In this document: positions 27,064 through 36,702 of the stretch, piece after piece
Layout of the letters: each line of letters opens with the position of its first letter
Numbering within the stretch: the stretch's first letter is position 1
Source: Deinococcus deserti VCD115
Lineage (GTDB): Bacteria > Deinococcota > Deinococci > Deinococcales > Deinococcaceae
DNA length: 64,000 nt
Direction: 5' to 3'
Assembly: GCF_000020685.1 (NCBI RefSeq)
Contig: NC_012529.1
Span: 62,001 to 126,000 of the forward strand
The notes under the pieces: model-generated
What the model was told of the DNA's origin: nothing
The model's database searches: none
Seen by the model: the letters and a program-made list of their open reading frames with translations, nothing else
Program-made: the position numbers and the translations under genes

Positions 27064-29583
27064 GTGTTCGGCCGGCGGGCGACGTTCGTACTGGCGCTCA
27101 CGCTTGGGTTACTGCCCAGCGCGACTGCGCAGGTTCAGTTGAGCGCTGCCGCCGCCGATGTCACCGAACGCCACACTGCCACGCTCGTGGTCCGGCTCGT
27201 CAACCCAGATTTACAGCCTCGCGAAGTTCAGCTTCAGCTCGCCCTTCCTGCTGGATGGGACGCGCTGGTCCCGGCACGTACCCTGACTCTCGCGTCAGGC
27301 GAGGAGACAGTGGAAGTCATCGTGGTACGCGTTCCGCGCAGTGCGCCCGGCGGCACACACATGGTCACCGTAACAGGCGCTGGCGTGCGCATGGTAGCGA
27401 CTGTTCGGGTACCTACGCGCGAGGCCCTGCACGTGCGGACCCTGTCCGCAACCGCCGCGAACGGACAGGCTGAGGCAACCTTTCAAGTTCGCAACGACGG
27501 CAATGCGCCCGCACGCGTGAACCTCTCTGCGGTCGGACAGGGCAAGCCACGCGTGGTGCCTGAGGTGCTGGACCTCGCGCCCGGCGAGGTCAGTGATGTG
27601 CAGGTCAGCGGGCTGGTGCCTTCAGGCCTTGAGAAATACAGTGTGACCCTGCGCGCCCGCACGCCGGGTGCCGCTGCCGAGGGCAGCGCCATCACAGACG
27701 TTCTCTGGCCCGCACCGGCAGCTGGAAGTGCGTGGCATACCCTTCCGGCGGAAGTGCAGATCGAGGGTGGTCATGCAGGCCCACAAGTTCGGTTCTCCGC
27801 TGCTGGCGCGCTGACACCTGATCTGTTCGTGCGGCTGCGTATCGAACCCCGCACTGTCGAAGCAGAACTGCGTGCGCCCGGCACCCGCCTGCTGCTGGGT
27901 CCGGCCACGCCTGGCTTTTCCAGCTTTACTGTGCGCCCACCCACGCTGGCCCTGCAGGGCGAGGCCAGTCGCCTGGGGCCTGGTGTTCTCCGGGGCTATG
28001 TCGGCGCTCGCCGGGACCTTCCTGGAGAACGCGTCGCTGGCCTGGAATACGGCGGTCGCTTCGCCTGGGGCCACGCCCGCGTCGCTGTGGATCTCGGCGC
28101 AGATGGCGTCACTACCACCCTGGCCACGCGTATGGCCACGCCACAGCTGAGTGCGCAAGGAGAGCTTGGCCTGCGTGGGGACGGCATTGCTTTCACGGTG
28201 GACGCTGACGCAGCGCTGAAAGATAACGTCCTGAACCTGCAGCGTGCGGGTGCGGATGTGCGTTACCGTGCGCCGGGCTTCGACGGTTCCCCGTCCGGGC
28301 GCGTGGCCGTGGGTCTGCGCACCCAGGCCCAGATGAATGCCTTCAGTGTCGGCGCGCATCTGCGTGGGGGTGTCAATCTTGCTGAAGGGTATGCAATCAC
28401 CGCGAGGGACGCGGAATTCGCCGTGCAGGCGAGGGATTCGCGCACCGACCTGCGTGCCGGTCTCAAATGGTCTGAACAGTTCACGGATCAAAAAACCACG
28501 GTGACTGCCAGCGTGAGTTCAGGGCACCGCTTCGGGTGGGGAGAACTGCGGCAGGAACTCACCAGTGAGCAGGCCGTTGAGGCGGGCACGCGCGTCACAA
28601 ACGAACTGCGGTACGCTGCGGGCCTCGACGCTGCTTTTTCTTCTGACGGCAACGCGTTTACCCTGAAGCCCAAGGCGGATGTGACATTTGACCTGCTCGG
28701 CGGCACCAGGCGCGTCGGGGCGAGCCTCGAAGGGAGCTGGCGCGCGCCGGGTGGCACGCAGGTCAGTGCTACCGTCAGGCAGCCGGATTTCGCTCAGCGT
28801 GGCCTCAACCTGAACGCGGCCGTGGAACAGCCACTCGCTGGCGGCAGCACCCTGAACGCCAGCCTGTCTAAGACCTTCGGCCCCACTCCCAGCACTCAGG
28901 TCCGTGTCACGGCACGTATTCCTCTGAACCTGCCGTTGTACGTGCGTCGTGATATGGGCGGCCTTGAAGGTCGTGTGCTTGATCAGCAGGGCCGGGGGAT
29001 AGCTGGCATGACGGTACAGGTCATGTCCTATCTGGCAGTGACCGACTCGAACGGCACCTACCGTTTCCCTGCACTTCCGCAGGGAGATCAGCTGGTGCTG
29101 CTGCGCTCTGATTCGGGCCAGTGGTGCACCCCTCCGCACACCGTGCCGGTCCAGGGCCGTCAGGTCGTCCGGCGTGACCTGACCTGCGTGCCTGCTGTTC
29201 TGACAACCGCCCGGCTCCTGGTTTACGTTCTGGGAGAGGACGGAAGCACGCCTCTGGAATTGCCCGGTGTTCTCGTCAGCCTGGAAGGAAGTCTCGGACG
29301 CTTCGAGGCCGTATCCGATCGCTCGGGCCGCCTGTCGTTCGGTCCACTGCCGACAGGTGCGTACCGGGTGAGCGTCACACCTGCCACACCGGTGCAATTC
29401 AGGGGCCTGACGCCTGAATTGCCAGCAACCATCAAAATTGCTACCGGTCCCGCAGACCTTATCCTGCGCTTCGCACGGCGGCCGCGCGTCATTCACATGC
29501 AGGACGAGCGACCTGTTGTCGTGCCCGGCCCTGCTGTTCCCCTTCCCAGCAGCCCGGCGACGGGCAACCTAGGAGCTCCATGA
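27064..29583 (+). CDS. Large outer-membrane usher/barrel-like protein
   Basis: 839 aa from GTG 27064 with GAGGTG upstream. Signal peptide to about residue 22. Two NEW3/CARDB-like Ig domains follow (about 25-120 and 125-215; VVRLVNPDLQPREVQLQLAL, FQVRNDGNAPARVNLSAV). About 220-630 is a long run of alternating amphipathic strands with aromatic ends, as in outer-membrane barrels. Two carboxypeptidase-regulatory/SpaA-like domains close the protein (LEGRVLDQQGRGIAGMTVQV and PGVLVSLEGSLGRFEAVS). No standard PapC signature was seen. A barrel with terminal Ig-like plugs encoded beside a chaperone and subunits suggests an usher analogue. Confidence 0.55.
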   Translation: MFGRRATFVLALTLGLLPSATAQVQLSAAAADVTERHTATLVVRLVNPDLQPREVQLQLALPAGWDALVPARTLTLASGEETVEVIVVRVPRSAPGGTHMVTVTGAGVRMVATVRVPTREALHVRTLSATAANGQAEATFQVRNDGNAPARVNLSAVGQGKPRVVPEVLDLAPGEVSDVQVSGLVPSGLEKYSVTLRARTPGAAAEGSAITDVLWPAPAAGSAWHTLPAEVQIEGGHAGPQVRFSAAGALTPDLFVRLRIEPRTVEAELRAPGTRLLLGPATPGFSSFTVRPPTLALQGEASRLGPGVLRGYVGARRDLPGERVAGLEYGGRFAWGHARVAVDLGADGVTTTLATRMATPQLSAQGELGLRGDGIAFTVDADAALKDNVLNLQRAGADVRYRAPGFDGSPSGRVAVGLRTQAQMNAFSVGAHLRGGVNLAEGYAITARDAEFAVQARDSRTDLRAGLKWSEQFTDQKTTVTASVSSGHRFGWGELRQELTSEQAVEAGTRVTNELRYAAGLDAAFSSDGNAFTLKPKADVTFDLLGGTRRVGASLEGSWRAPGGTQVSATVRQPDFAQRGLNLNAAVEQPLAGGSTLNASLSKTFGPTPSTQVRVTARIPLNLPLYVRRDMGGLEGRVLDQQGRGIAGMTVQVMSYLAVTDSNGTYRFPALPQGDQLVLLRSDSGQWCTPPHTVPVQGRQVVRRDLTCVPAVLTTARLLVYVLGEDGSTPLELPGVLVSLEGSLGRFEAVSDRSGRLSFGPLPTGAYRVSVTPATPVQFRGLTPELPATIKIATGPADLILRFARRPRVIHMQDERPVVVPGPAVPLPSSPATGNLGAP

Positions 29584-30122
29584 TGACCTTGCACGCAGTT
29601 CGTCCGCCCTCGCCAGCCGCGTGTCTCCGTCTGGGCGGTTTATCCAGGTGCCTTACGTCAGGGCGGTCTTTCTCCAGGGCTCTGCGGACCGGTCTGCTTA
29701 CACTCACGCTGACCGTTACAGGTCAGGCCGCGGCGGACACCATCACCATTTCGGGAAACCTTAACGTGACCTTCAATGCACTCGGCACCGGCACCGGCAC
29801 CGGCACTGTCAGTGGAACCTCTGCCCTGTCCTACACGACAGTCGGGCTGGTCACCACCGTTGGTGCCACCCGGCGCGCCGTCACGGTCCGGCTGCTCGAA
29901 GCCCTTCCAGCGGGAGTCTCAGGCAATGTTAGCTTCACGCCTGACACGGGCAATGGAACCTCGACAGGCACCCTGACCCTCTCGACAACTGCGCAGGTGC
30001 TTGTCGACCTGATCAGCAATGATGTCAGCCAGTCTGCCAAGGCTCTCAACTACACGTTTTCTACCACCAAGGGCTTTACTGACGTGACTCTCAAGATTGA
30101 GTACGTCCTGATAGACCTCTAG
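29580..30122 (+). CDS. Small secreted beta-rich subunit 2 (paralogue)
   Basis: 180 aa, overlapping the usher-like stop by 4 bases (ATGA). A long basic N-region (to about residue 37) precedes the export helix GLLTLTLTVTGQAAA. The mature part has a GTGTGTGT run at about 70-77 and the block shared with subunit 1: ALPAGVSGNVSFTPDTGNGT, then LNYTF, STTKGFTDVTLKIEYVL. It may be a tip or base subunit of the same structure. It converges with the lipoprotein gene. Confidence 0.65.
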   Translation: MMTLHAVRPPSPAACLRLGGLSRCLTSGRSFSRALRTGLLTLTLTVTGQAAADTITISGNLNVTFNALGTGTGTGTVSGTSALSYTTVGLVTTVGATRRAVTVRLLEALPAGVSGNVSFTPDTGNGTSTGTLTLSTTAQVLVDLISNDVSQSAKALNYTFSTTKGFTDVTLKIEYVLIDL

Positions 30123-30192
30123 TCCTGAGACTGTTGAGGCTGGGCGCTCGGGGATCGCCTTGGAGGCTTCACAGGAACGGCCTGGCAGGTCA

Positions 30193-30585
30193 TCATGGCT
30201 GGGTATTCGATGCAACCCGGACTGTGCCCCACGACCTGGCGTTCACCACAACCCCGAAATGGTCGGCGCGTGACGCGCTCCCGGGGTCCAGGTAGGTTCT
30301 TTCCACGAATCTGATCTCTGCGGTGCAAGCGATTTCGGGTGGAACGGTCCGGTTGCCCAGCACTGTCAGCCGAACTTCTTCGGGCGTCCGGACAGCAACG
30401 ATTCTTCTGAATTCCTGACAGCCTCCGATCCCGACTGTCAAAGTGATCGGGAGATCCTGATCCGCGGTGACTGTAGCTGGAAACGAGACGTTCTCCACCG
30501 GCAACACAGTGTCCTGGGGTGGGGTTTGGCTCTGGCAGCTGTTCAGGGCGATGGTAAGGAAAGCGGGCACTATGGCACGTTTCAT
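30193..30585 (-). CDS. Lipoprotein of unknown function
   Basis: 130 aa from ATG 30585, which has GGAGG 5-6 nt upstream. The signal MKRAIVPAFLTIALNSC ends in a lipobox-like LNSC. The mature part is beta-rich with two further Cys (GIGGCQEF and EIACTAEI) that may pair. It is 43 nt downstream of the CvpA-CAP gene on the same strand, so they likely form an operon. No family recognised. Confidence 0.6.
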   Translation of the reverse strand: MKRAIVPAFLTIALNSCQSQTPPQDTVLPVENVSFPATVTADQDLPITLTVGIGGCQEFRRIVAVRTPEEVRLTVLGNRTVPPEIACTAEIRFVERTYLDPGSASRADHFGVVVNARSWGTVRVASNTQP

Positions 30586-30628
30586 CAGTGTTCCTCCAGA
30601 ATTCGGCGCTGCAGAGCTGAGTGGCAAC

Positions 30629-31615
30629 TCAATTACGGAACTTCTGCGTAACCATCAGACCGCGGAAGCCGCCGTCAAGGATCCCTATACCTACCCGGCC
30701 AAACCCGGGATGCAGAATGTTGGCACGGTGACCAGGCGAGTTCATCAGGTTGGTGTGCGCGATCTGCACCGTGGGGGCAAGGGCCAGGTTCTCTCCGGCC
30801 ATGAAGTAGCGCACTCTGGCGCGTCTCATGCGGTCAAAGGGTGATGCACCCTCGGGTGTGGTGTGAGCGAAATACCCCCGGGCAAACATGTCAGCAGAAT
30901 GCCGGCGCGCTACAGCACGCATTTCGGGATCCGGCCGGAGGGGTCGCAAGCCGGCCTCGGCCCGGGCTGCATTCATAAGGTCAAGCATCTGAGCTTCGAA
31001 CAGGGGAACAGGAGGAGCGTCCTGAACCGTGAATGGCAGCTTGACCTGCCTTCCTGCCGTGGACTTGGGCTGCAGGCTGATGAGGGCAGGGCCAAAGACC
31101 GGCTCCAGAGTCCGTTCGGCGCGCTGGGCAATGTCCGAAAGGGGAGGGGCCAGACGGCTTCCCCGCAGATTCTCCCGGGCAGAGGCAGGCAGAGGAAGCG
31201 TGAAGGCCACCGCCACCAGAATGACCGCGTACAGCGCGCCGCTGAGCAGCCCGGGAATGACCCCCAGGAGCCGGTTGACGGGCGAAGTATGCACGGGAGG
31301 CGGGAGGCGCCGCAGCACCATCCCGCCTAGAAGGTCGACCAGCGTTCCGGTCACGAGGACCACGCCAATAAACGCGATCGGCCGGTTCCACGTGGGCAAC
31401 CAGGCACCCAGGCGACCTATCCAGTCCTCAACCCCTGGATACCAGGTCAAGCCAGCCACCACAGCCAACGTCAGGCGAAGCAGACCCAGGGCGCCTGCCA
31501 GAAACCCGCGCCTCCAGCCGGTCCAGGCAAACAACCCTACCAGCAATATAATCAGCAGGTCAGTCACGTGAACCACAGCGCCAGCAGCTGTTGCAGGGAG
31601 AAAAGGGTCGGACAT
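30629..31615 (-). CDS. CvpA-like membrane domain fused to CAP/SCP domain
   Basis: 328 aa. The N-terminal 150 residues hold four hydrophobic helices in CvpA style (DLLIILLVGLFAWTGWRRGFL; RPIAFIGVVLVTGTLVDLLGG). A linker of about 60 residues leads to a C-terminal CAP domain (about 205-328) with FEAQMLDLMNAARAEAG, HSADMFARGYFAHTTPEG, AGENLA and NSPGHRANILHPGFGRVGIG. The two family His/Glu pairs are present. CvpA-type helices relate to colicin V production and secretion; CAP domains act outside the cytoplasm. The fusion would tether the CAP domain to the outer face of the inner membrane. Its catalytic role is unknown. Confidence 0.85.
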   Translation of the reverse strand: MSDPFLPATAAGAVVHVTDLLIILLVGLFAWTGWRRGFLAGALGLLRLTLAVVAGLTWYPGVEDWIGRLGAWLPTWNRPIAFIGVVLVTGTLVDLLGGMVLRRLPPPVHTSPVNRLLGVIPGLLSGALYAVILVAVAFTLPLPASARENLRGSRLAPPLSDIAQRAERTLEPVFGPALISLQPKSTAGRQVKLPFTVQDAPPVPLFEAQMLDLMNAARAEAGLRPLRPDPEMRAVARRHSADMFARGYFAHTTPEGASPFDRMRRARVRYFMAGENLALAPTVQIAHTNLMNSPGHRANILHPGFGRVGIGILDGGFRGLMVTQKFRN

Positions 31616-31663
31616 CCGCGACTGTTCTAATGCGTCGACAGCGGCGATGGGTCCCTGTCTTCT

Positions 31664-31858
31664 TCAGACCGCATTGAGGGTCATCACGGCCAGAGTGAAG
31701 GGAAGCCGTCCGGAACGGACCTCAAGCCTGTAGTGGCTCGGTTGCGGCACCAAGTACCGTCCCGTGACCGAGGCTGTGTTGGGCTGATCCTGCGTTGAAC
31801 TTCCCCGGTATGGCCCGCAAGAAACAGTCACGTTTCCGCTGGTACACGCCCGTGACAC
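31664..31858 (-). pseudogene. Possible secreted-protein remnant
   Basis: A minus-strand frame of about 64 codons with fair codon bias, reading [16 protein letters not shown], then VTGRYLVPQPSHYRLEVRS and ending FTLAVMTLNAV. It looks like the C-terminal beta strands of an exported protein with two Cys. The frame continues upstream into the divergent glycosidase gene with no credible start, so it may be a truncated gene. Low certainty. Confidence 0.25.
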
Positions 31859-31946
31859 AAGACGCGTGGACCTGACCGTCGCTCGGGCACCAGCACAGCA
31901 GCACTGCGTCAGATCTCTGGCAGAGTCCAGGGACCACACTGCGGGT

Positions 31947-33836
31947 ATGCACCTCTCGACCCATCCAGAACCTCTGCTCGAGCGCGCCAAGTGGCGCAGC
32001 CTCGACGGTGAGTGGCGCTTCGCTTTTGACGACGAGGGTTTCTGGCAGCACCCCGAAGATGTACAGTTCGACCGCGTCATTCAGGTGCCGTACGCCCCCG
32101 AAAGCCTCCGGAGCGGAATTCATGACACCGGTTTTCATCCGGTAGTGTGGTACGGCCTGGACCTGCACCTACAGGCCGACGAGCACGTGACGCCCCGCGG
32201 TGAGGACGGCCGGCTGATCCTGCATTTCGGTGCGGTGGACTGGCGCGCCTCGGTCTGGGCGGACGGCGCGCTGGTGGCTGTCCATGAGGGTGGGCACACG
32301 CCTTTTACAGCCGATATCACCCGGCAGGCTTCCCGGGCAGTGGCCGAGCAGCGACCGGTTCACCTGGTCGTGCGCGCGGAAGATGATCCGCAGGACTTGT
32401 CCAAGCCGCGCGGCAAACAGGACTGGCTCCTGGAGCCCCATTCGATCTGGTACCCGCGCACCACCGGGATCTGGCAGACGGTCTGGCTGGAGCATGTGCC
32501 GGTCAGCTATCTGCGGCGGCTGAAACTTGCCGGTGATATGGAAGGCTGGAAGGTCGCGCTGGAAGCTGACATCGGTGGCCGTTGGGAGCCGGGCATGGAG
32601 CTGCGCGTGATTCTCAAAAAAGGCGAACAGGTGCTGGCCCGCGACCGGTACGAACTGCAACGGCCGGACATTTCGCGCATCGTGCCGTTGCCGGACCCAG
32701 GCATCGACGACTTCCGCAATGACCTGCTGTGGAACCCGAATCATCCGGTGTTGATCAGTGCGACCGTGCAGCTGCTGGCTGAGAATGGCGCCGTGGTCGA
32801 CGAGGTGCGCAGCTACACTGCCCTACGTACTGTCGGCGTGCGCGGAGGCCGTTTTATGCTCAATGGGCGCCCGTGGTACCTCAAGATGGTGCTTGATCAG
32901 GGGTACTGGCCAGATTCGCTGATGACCGCTACCGACGCTGAACTGCGCCGTGATGTGGAGCTTACCCGCGAACTCGGCTTTGATGGCGCCCGAAAACACC
33001 AGAAGATCGAGTCGCCGCGCTACCTGTACTGGTGTGACGTGCTGGGCCTGATGGTCTGGGAGGAAATGCCCAGCCCGTACCGCTTTACACCGGAAGCGGT
33101 GCGGCGGTTGAGCCGCGAATGGGAGGAGGTCATCGAGCGTGACATCTCCCACCCGTGCATTGTCGCGTGGGTGCCGCTCAACGAGTCGTGGGGCGTGCCG
33201 AACCTACCGACGAATCCGGCGCACCGGGATTACGTGCAGGGCATTTACTACATGACGCGCACGCTTGATCCGTCCCGGCCCGTGATCGGCAACGACGGCT
33301 GGGAACATGTCGCGACCGATATCGTGACCGTGCATGACTACGCGGCCGACCCGAAGGTGCTGGAAAGCCGCTACGGCACATTGGCGCGGACAGCAGTGAC
33401 TCTCGAAGGTCAGGATCCGGCGGACCGGGCGGTGCTGCTGCCCGGATTCAAGGCTGCCGAGCATCCGGTCATGCTGTCGGAATTTGGGGGGATCGCCTAT
33501 TTCCCGGAAGGTGTTCCGGCAGAGGTGGCCTGGGGCTACAGCACGGTGGACAGTGAGGAAGCTTTTGTCGATGCACACCTGTACCTGATGGCTGCGGTGC
33601 ATGCTTGTAAGGGCCTGTCCGGGTTCTGTTTCACGCAGCTGACCGATACCTTCCAGGAACGAAATGGTCTGCTCAATCCCGACCGGACGCCAAAGGCGGA
33701 CCTGCAGGTTCTGGCCCGAAGTAACCAGGGCCTGCGGCCCCCGCGGGACACGGGCCTGGACCCGAATCTCAATCCGGCCGGCTACGGCGAACGCTGGCGC
33801 GAGCGGCACGGTGAGCCAATCGCCGGCGACGACTGA
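31947..33836 (+). CDS. Glycoside hydrolase family 2 enzyme
   Basis: 629 aa from ATG 31947; 27 more codons are open upstream but lack similarity. Domain order is sugar-binding jelly roll (20-190), Ig-like sandwich (190-300) and TIM barrel (300-600). The acid/base Glu413 sits in PLNESWG and the nucleophile Glu512 in MLSEFGG, as in retaining GH2 beta-galactosidases, glucuronidases and mannosidases. The specificity cannot be told. There is no signal peptide, so it acts on imported oligosaccharides. It is divergent from the CvpA-CAP operon. Confidence 0.9.
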   Translation: MHLSTHPEPLLERAKWRSLDGEWRFAFDDEGFWQHPEDVQFDRVIQVPYAPESLRSGIHDTGFHPVVWYGLDLHLQADEHVTPRGEDGRLILHFGAVDWRASVWADGALVAVHEGGHTPFTADITRQASRAVAEQRPVHLVVRAEDDPQDLSKPRGKQDWLLEPHSIWYPRTTGIWQTVWLEHVPVSYLRRLKLAGDMEGWKVALEADIGGRWEPGMELRVILKKGEQVLARDRYELQRPDISRIVPLPDPGIDDFRNDLLWNPNHPVLISATVQLLAENGAVVDEVRSYTALRTVGVRGGRFMLNGRPWYLKMVLDQGYWPDSLMTATDAELRRDVELTRELGFDGARKHQKIESPRYLYWCDVLGLMVWEEMPSPYRFTPEAVRRLSREWEEVIERDISHPCIVAWVPLNESWGVPNLPTNPAHRDYVQGIYYMTRTLDPSRPVIGNDGWEHVATDIVTVHDYAADPKVLESRYGTLARTAVTLEGQDPADRAVLLPGFKAAEHPVMLSEFGGIAYFPEGVPAEVAWGYSTVDSEEAFVDAHLYLMAAVHACKGLSGFCFTQLTDTFQERNGLLNPDRTPKADLQVLARSNQGLRPPRDTGLDPNLNPAGYGERWRERHGEPIAGDD

Positions 33837-33853
33837 GGTTGACGGCCTGACTT

Positions 33854-33873
33854 TATTGATAACGGCACGGGTT
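33854..33873 (+). repeat. Inverted repeat copy 1 (20 bp)
   Basis: This 20-bp segment, TATTGATAACGGCACGGGTT, is exactly inverted at 34523-34542. The pair flanks the single minus-strand gene at 33957-34430. Similarity continues weakly for some 25 bases toward that gene. Confidence 0.8.
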
Positions 33874-33956
33874 CGCATCGGATGCTGTGACGCTCAGCCA
33901 AGGGACCAGATGCCTGGTGTCATTGGTGAAAGGTCGTTGGCGGATCTGTGGTGCAA

Positions 33957-34430
33957 TCAGGCAGTCTGGGTGTCGGGATACTGAGCATAAAAAGCATTTC
34001 TGGCTTCTGGGCTGAAGAACACAACCAGGTTGTCTGCCATGCCATCAATCTGAAGTGAATCGGGGTCGACTTCGGCGGTGATGACAAACACTTGCTTTCC
34101 GCCGATCTGTACGACGGCTTCGTTCGGGAGCAAGTGCACAGCCTCCATCGGCTGCCCAATGTGTGCCTGCCAGTCTGCATGTTGGGAAATATCCTCAAAG
34201 ATGCCCTCTTTGAGGAAGTCCACCATGCGGCCGTGATAAACGCTCAACTCCTCCTCGGCAGCGTTATCCCACGTCACGAAAAAATAGCCTGTATCGAAGG
34301 TCAGTTCCACGCCTAGCCCGACATCGTGAATCCCTGGCCAGTTCAGATCAATGTTCGCGTCGCCCTGCGGACGGTAGTAAAGGACACGCCGAAGGGGCTG
34401 GCCGATGAACTGTTCGAGGCTGTGAGACAT
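33957..34430 (-). CDS. Hypothetical protein between inverted repeats
   Basis: 157 aa, acidic, cytosolic. It starts MSHSLEQFIGQPLRRVLYY and contains GVELTFDTGYFFVTWDNAAE and MVDFLKEGIFEDIS. The mixed alpha/beta pattern with many aromatic and acidic residues is reminiscent of the small immunity-type or SUKH-like proteins, but no family is firmly recognised. A Shine-Dalgarno-like AAGGTAGG precedes the ATG. Its only unusual feature is the pair of 20-bp inverted repeats on either side. Confidence 0.65.
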   Translation of the reverse strand: MSHSLEQFIGQPLRRVLYYRPQGDANIDLNWPGIHDVGLGVELTFDTGYFFVTWDNAAEEELSVYHGRMVDFLKEGIFEDISQHADWQAHIGQPMEAVHLLPNEAVVQIGGKQVFVITAEVDPDSLQIDGMADNLVVFFSPEARNAFYAQYPDTQTA

Positions 34431-34522
34431 AGACCTACCTTTCCATACGTGAGGCCTTCTCTTGATGGCGATGTGACAACGCTCTGTGTGCAGGGGTAGC
34501 CGTCAGGATTTGAACCAAGGCA

Positions 34523-34542
34523 AACCCGTGCCGTTATCAATA
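34523..34542 (-). repeat. Inverted repeat copy 2 (20 bp)
   Basis: The reverse complement matches 33854-33873 over 20 of 20 bases. Just beyond it the minus strand reads GGTTCAAATCC, resembling a tRNA T-loop, but no cloverleaf can be drawn. Confidence 0.8.
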
Positions 34543-34787
34543 GATCCCAATGGTTGAGGTGGCTGAGGCTGACCGCCGGCTTCACCTCGGTCGGTGGAGA
34601 GAGCATGGCGGGGCTTGCGGAAACGCGGGCCCTGCATTCTCAGGTCTGCTGAAACCACGAGGTCAAGTCCTACCGGCAGGCGGCCAGAATCTTCCGATCA
34701 GTTTTGGATCCTGGATGAGACGCTTCCTGGCAACGTGGTTCCTCACCGGATCATGCATTATCGATATGTCGTTGCGTGAAAGCACCC

Positions 34788-34793
34788 TATGCT
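34788..34793 (+). promoter_or_regulatory. -10 hexamer of leaderless secreted-protein gene
   Basis: TATGCT ends 6 nt before GTG 34800 and decides that start over the in-frame GTG at 34776. Confidence 0.55.
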
Positions 34794-34799
34794 CCACAT

Positions 34800-35291
34800 G
34801 TGAAGCTCATCTTTGCTGTTCTTGCCCTCAGTCTCTCTGCCAGTGCGCTGGCCCAAACCAGCGCCGGAGTGCAGGGCGGCGCCTTTGTCAGCGGCTTTGG
34901 TACTCGCCCTGAAGGTGGCGTACATATCATGACCACCCGCACGTCGGCCGTTGAGGTGCTGGGGACAAACCGCTACCGGGTGTCGATGGAAGGGAATCTT
35001 GCTGCCGGGGCAGGTGGCCCCAATCTCCTGCTGGATGCCAGCCTGCTGTGGCCCAGTGGGGGAGGCAGCTATGTCGGCGCTGGCCTGGGTTCCGGTGTAG
35101 GGTTTCCGCGCAATGGGGATAGCGGCCTGCCTTTCCCAGCCTTTGTGCTGACCCCCCTGGCTCTGGCGAATCTTCACGGTGTCTATGGAGTGCGGCTGGA
35201 CTCTGGCATGACCGTGGAGGGCATGGTCCGCCTGAAACCAGCGAGCGAAGGGGGAAGCGTCACTGCACGCATCAGCTTCCCTTTACGCTGA
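34800..35291 (+). CDS. Small secreted protein
   Basis: 163 aa from GTG 34800. The signal peptide KLIFAVLALSLSASALAQT has an ALA-Q cleavage site. The mature part is Gly-rich with amphipathic strands (GGAFVSGFGTRPEGGVHI; YVGAGLGSGVGFPRNG; GGSVTARISFPLR at the end). The closing aromatic/Arg pattern resembles small outer-membrane beta-barrels, but there are few strands. No family recognised. A small GC hairpin follows at 35322-35339 between the convergent genes. Confidence 0.65.
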   Translation: MKLIFAVLALSLSASALAQTSAGVQGGAFVSGFGTRPEGGVHIMTTRTSAVEVLGTNRYRVSMEGNLAAGAGGPNLLLDASLLWPSGGGSYVGAGLGSGVGFPRNGDSGLPFPAFVLTPLALANLHGVYGVRLDSGMTVEGMVRLKPASEGGSVTARISFPLR

Positions 35292-35382
35292 AACCTGAAC
35301 AGCCGTTCTCTGTCTGGCTTCCGCCGCTCCTTTGCGGCGTCGCCACTTGAAATGACAGGCTAGGGCTGGTCAACCGCTCTGC

Positions 35383-36606
35383 TCAGGCTCCTGCTTCGAC
35401 CCGTCCGGTACCGGGAATTCCGCGCAGCACGCCCAGAATCAGCAGCGTACCGGCCACTGAGAACAGTGCGGCCATCAGGTACGCCGCACCGGGGAAGCCA
35501 CGGCTGAGGCCAGCGGCATAGACGGTGGTCGCGAGGACCGGGCCTACGACCGCCACGAGACTGTTCAGACTGGTGATGGCCCCCTGTACGCGGCCCTGCT
35601 CGCTTTCACTGACCTGTCGCGAGATCAGGCCCTGGATGGCAGGATTTGCGAGTCCACCGAGTGCTCCGACGACCAACGACGTATACAGCAGTGCACCGTT
35701 ACGGGCCACACTCAGCACCAGAAATTCCAGGATGGACGCCACAAGACCGGTCATGATGGTGCGCCGGTCACCGAACCGTGCAATAAACGGCCCGATCAAT
35801 CCCCCCTGAACCCCTGCGGTCAGCAGCCCGAAGAACGCCAGGGCCAGTCCGTTCTGTCCGGGGGTCCAGCTCAGGACCTTCTCGGTGTACAGCACCCAGG
35901 TGCTGAAAATGACCTGTCCCGCGAGGCCCAGCAGCACAAAGGTCAGCGCGAGGCTGCGCAGGATCGGGTACTCACCCAGCGCCTTCAGGGGCAGCAGCGG
36001 GTTGAGGTCGCTGCGCTGCATAGCCTTGCCGCGGGCGCTGGCCGGAAGGGACTCCGGCAGGACGAACAAGCCGTACAACACGTTCAGTCCGGTCAGGGCC
36101 GCCGCCACAAGGAACGGTACCCGCAGCCCGTACTCGCCCAGCAGTCCACCCAGAGCCGGCCCGAGGATGAATCCCACCCCAAAGGTGGCCCCCAGCAGGC
36201 CGAAGTTCTTTGCGCGTTGCTCGGGCGGCGAGACGTCGGCAATGTACGCATTGGCCACCGTCAGGCTCGCGCCGGTGATCCCGGCCAGGATGCGTCCAAT
36301 GAAGAGCCACGTCAGGTCTGGCGCGTACGCCAGCAGCAGGTAATCGAGCCCCATTCCGGTCAGGGCAAACAGCAGGACCGGCCGCCGTCCGAACCGGTCG
36401 CTCAGGGCCCCCAGGATCGGCGCAAAGATGAACTGCATCACTGCGTATGCCGCCGTCAGTAGACCGATGGTGCGCGCGCCCGCTACTTCCGATCCCGCCA
36501 GTTCCTTGACCAGTCCCGGCAGCACCGGAATGATCAGCCCAATGCCGATAATGTCGATCAGCGCGGTCAGCAGGATGAAAATCATGGCAGCAGGACGGGA
36601 GCGCAT
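35383..36606 (-). CDS. MFS drug-efflux transporter (TetA-like)
   Basis: 407 aa from ATG 36606, with TACACT 7 nt before it; an upstream ATG at 36639 is less likely. An inner-membrane H+ antiporter with 12 helices. The MFS motif A is [14 protein letters not shown] after helix 2, followed by [27 protein letters not shown] and a motif-C region [14 protein letters not shown], as in the tetracycline/multidrug DHA1 group. The substrate is unknown. It is divergent from the GNAT gene. Confidence 0.88.
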   Translation of the reverse strand: MRSRPAAMIFILLTALIDIIGIGLIIPVLPGLVKELAGSEVAGARTIGLLTAAYAVMQFIFAPILGALSDRFGRRPVLLFALTGMGLDYLLLAYAPDLTWLFIGRILAGITGASLTVANAYIADVSPPEQRAKNFGLLGATFGVGFILGPALGGLLGEYGLRVPFLVAAALTGLNVLYGLFVLPESLPASARGKAMQRSDLNPLLPLKALGEYPILRSLALTFVLLGLAGQVIFSTWVLYTEKVLSWTPGQNGLALAFFGLLTAGVQGGLIGPFIARFGDRRTIMTGLVASILEFLVLSVARNGALLYTSLVVGALGGLANPAIQGLISRQVSESEQGRVQGAITSLNSLVAVVGPVLATTVYAAGLSRGFPGAAYLMAALFSVAGTLLILGVLRGIPGTGRVEAGA

Positions 36607-36613
36607 CAGGCCC

Positions 36614-36619
36614 AGTGTA
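36614..36619 (-). promoter_or_regulatory. -10 hexamer of leaderless MFS gene
   Basis: On the minus strand TACACT lies 7 nt before ATG 36606, which sets the start of the efflux gene. Confidence 0.5.
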
Positions 36620-36702
36620 GTTCGCGATCTTCGAGTCACCCTGCCACACGTCGGCAGGACCGCCCCACCTTACGAACACTCCCCGCGAATCAGAAGGATG
36701 AC

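Noticed and set aside
34505..34545. tRNA gene suggested by a T-loop-like GGTTCAAATCC
   Set aside because: The flanking bases do not form a T-stem, acceptor stem or anticodon arm on either strand.
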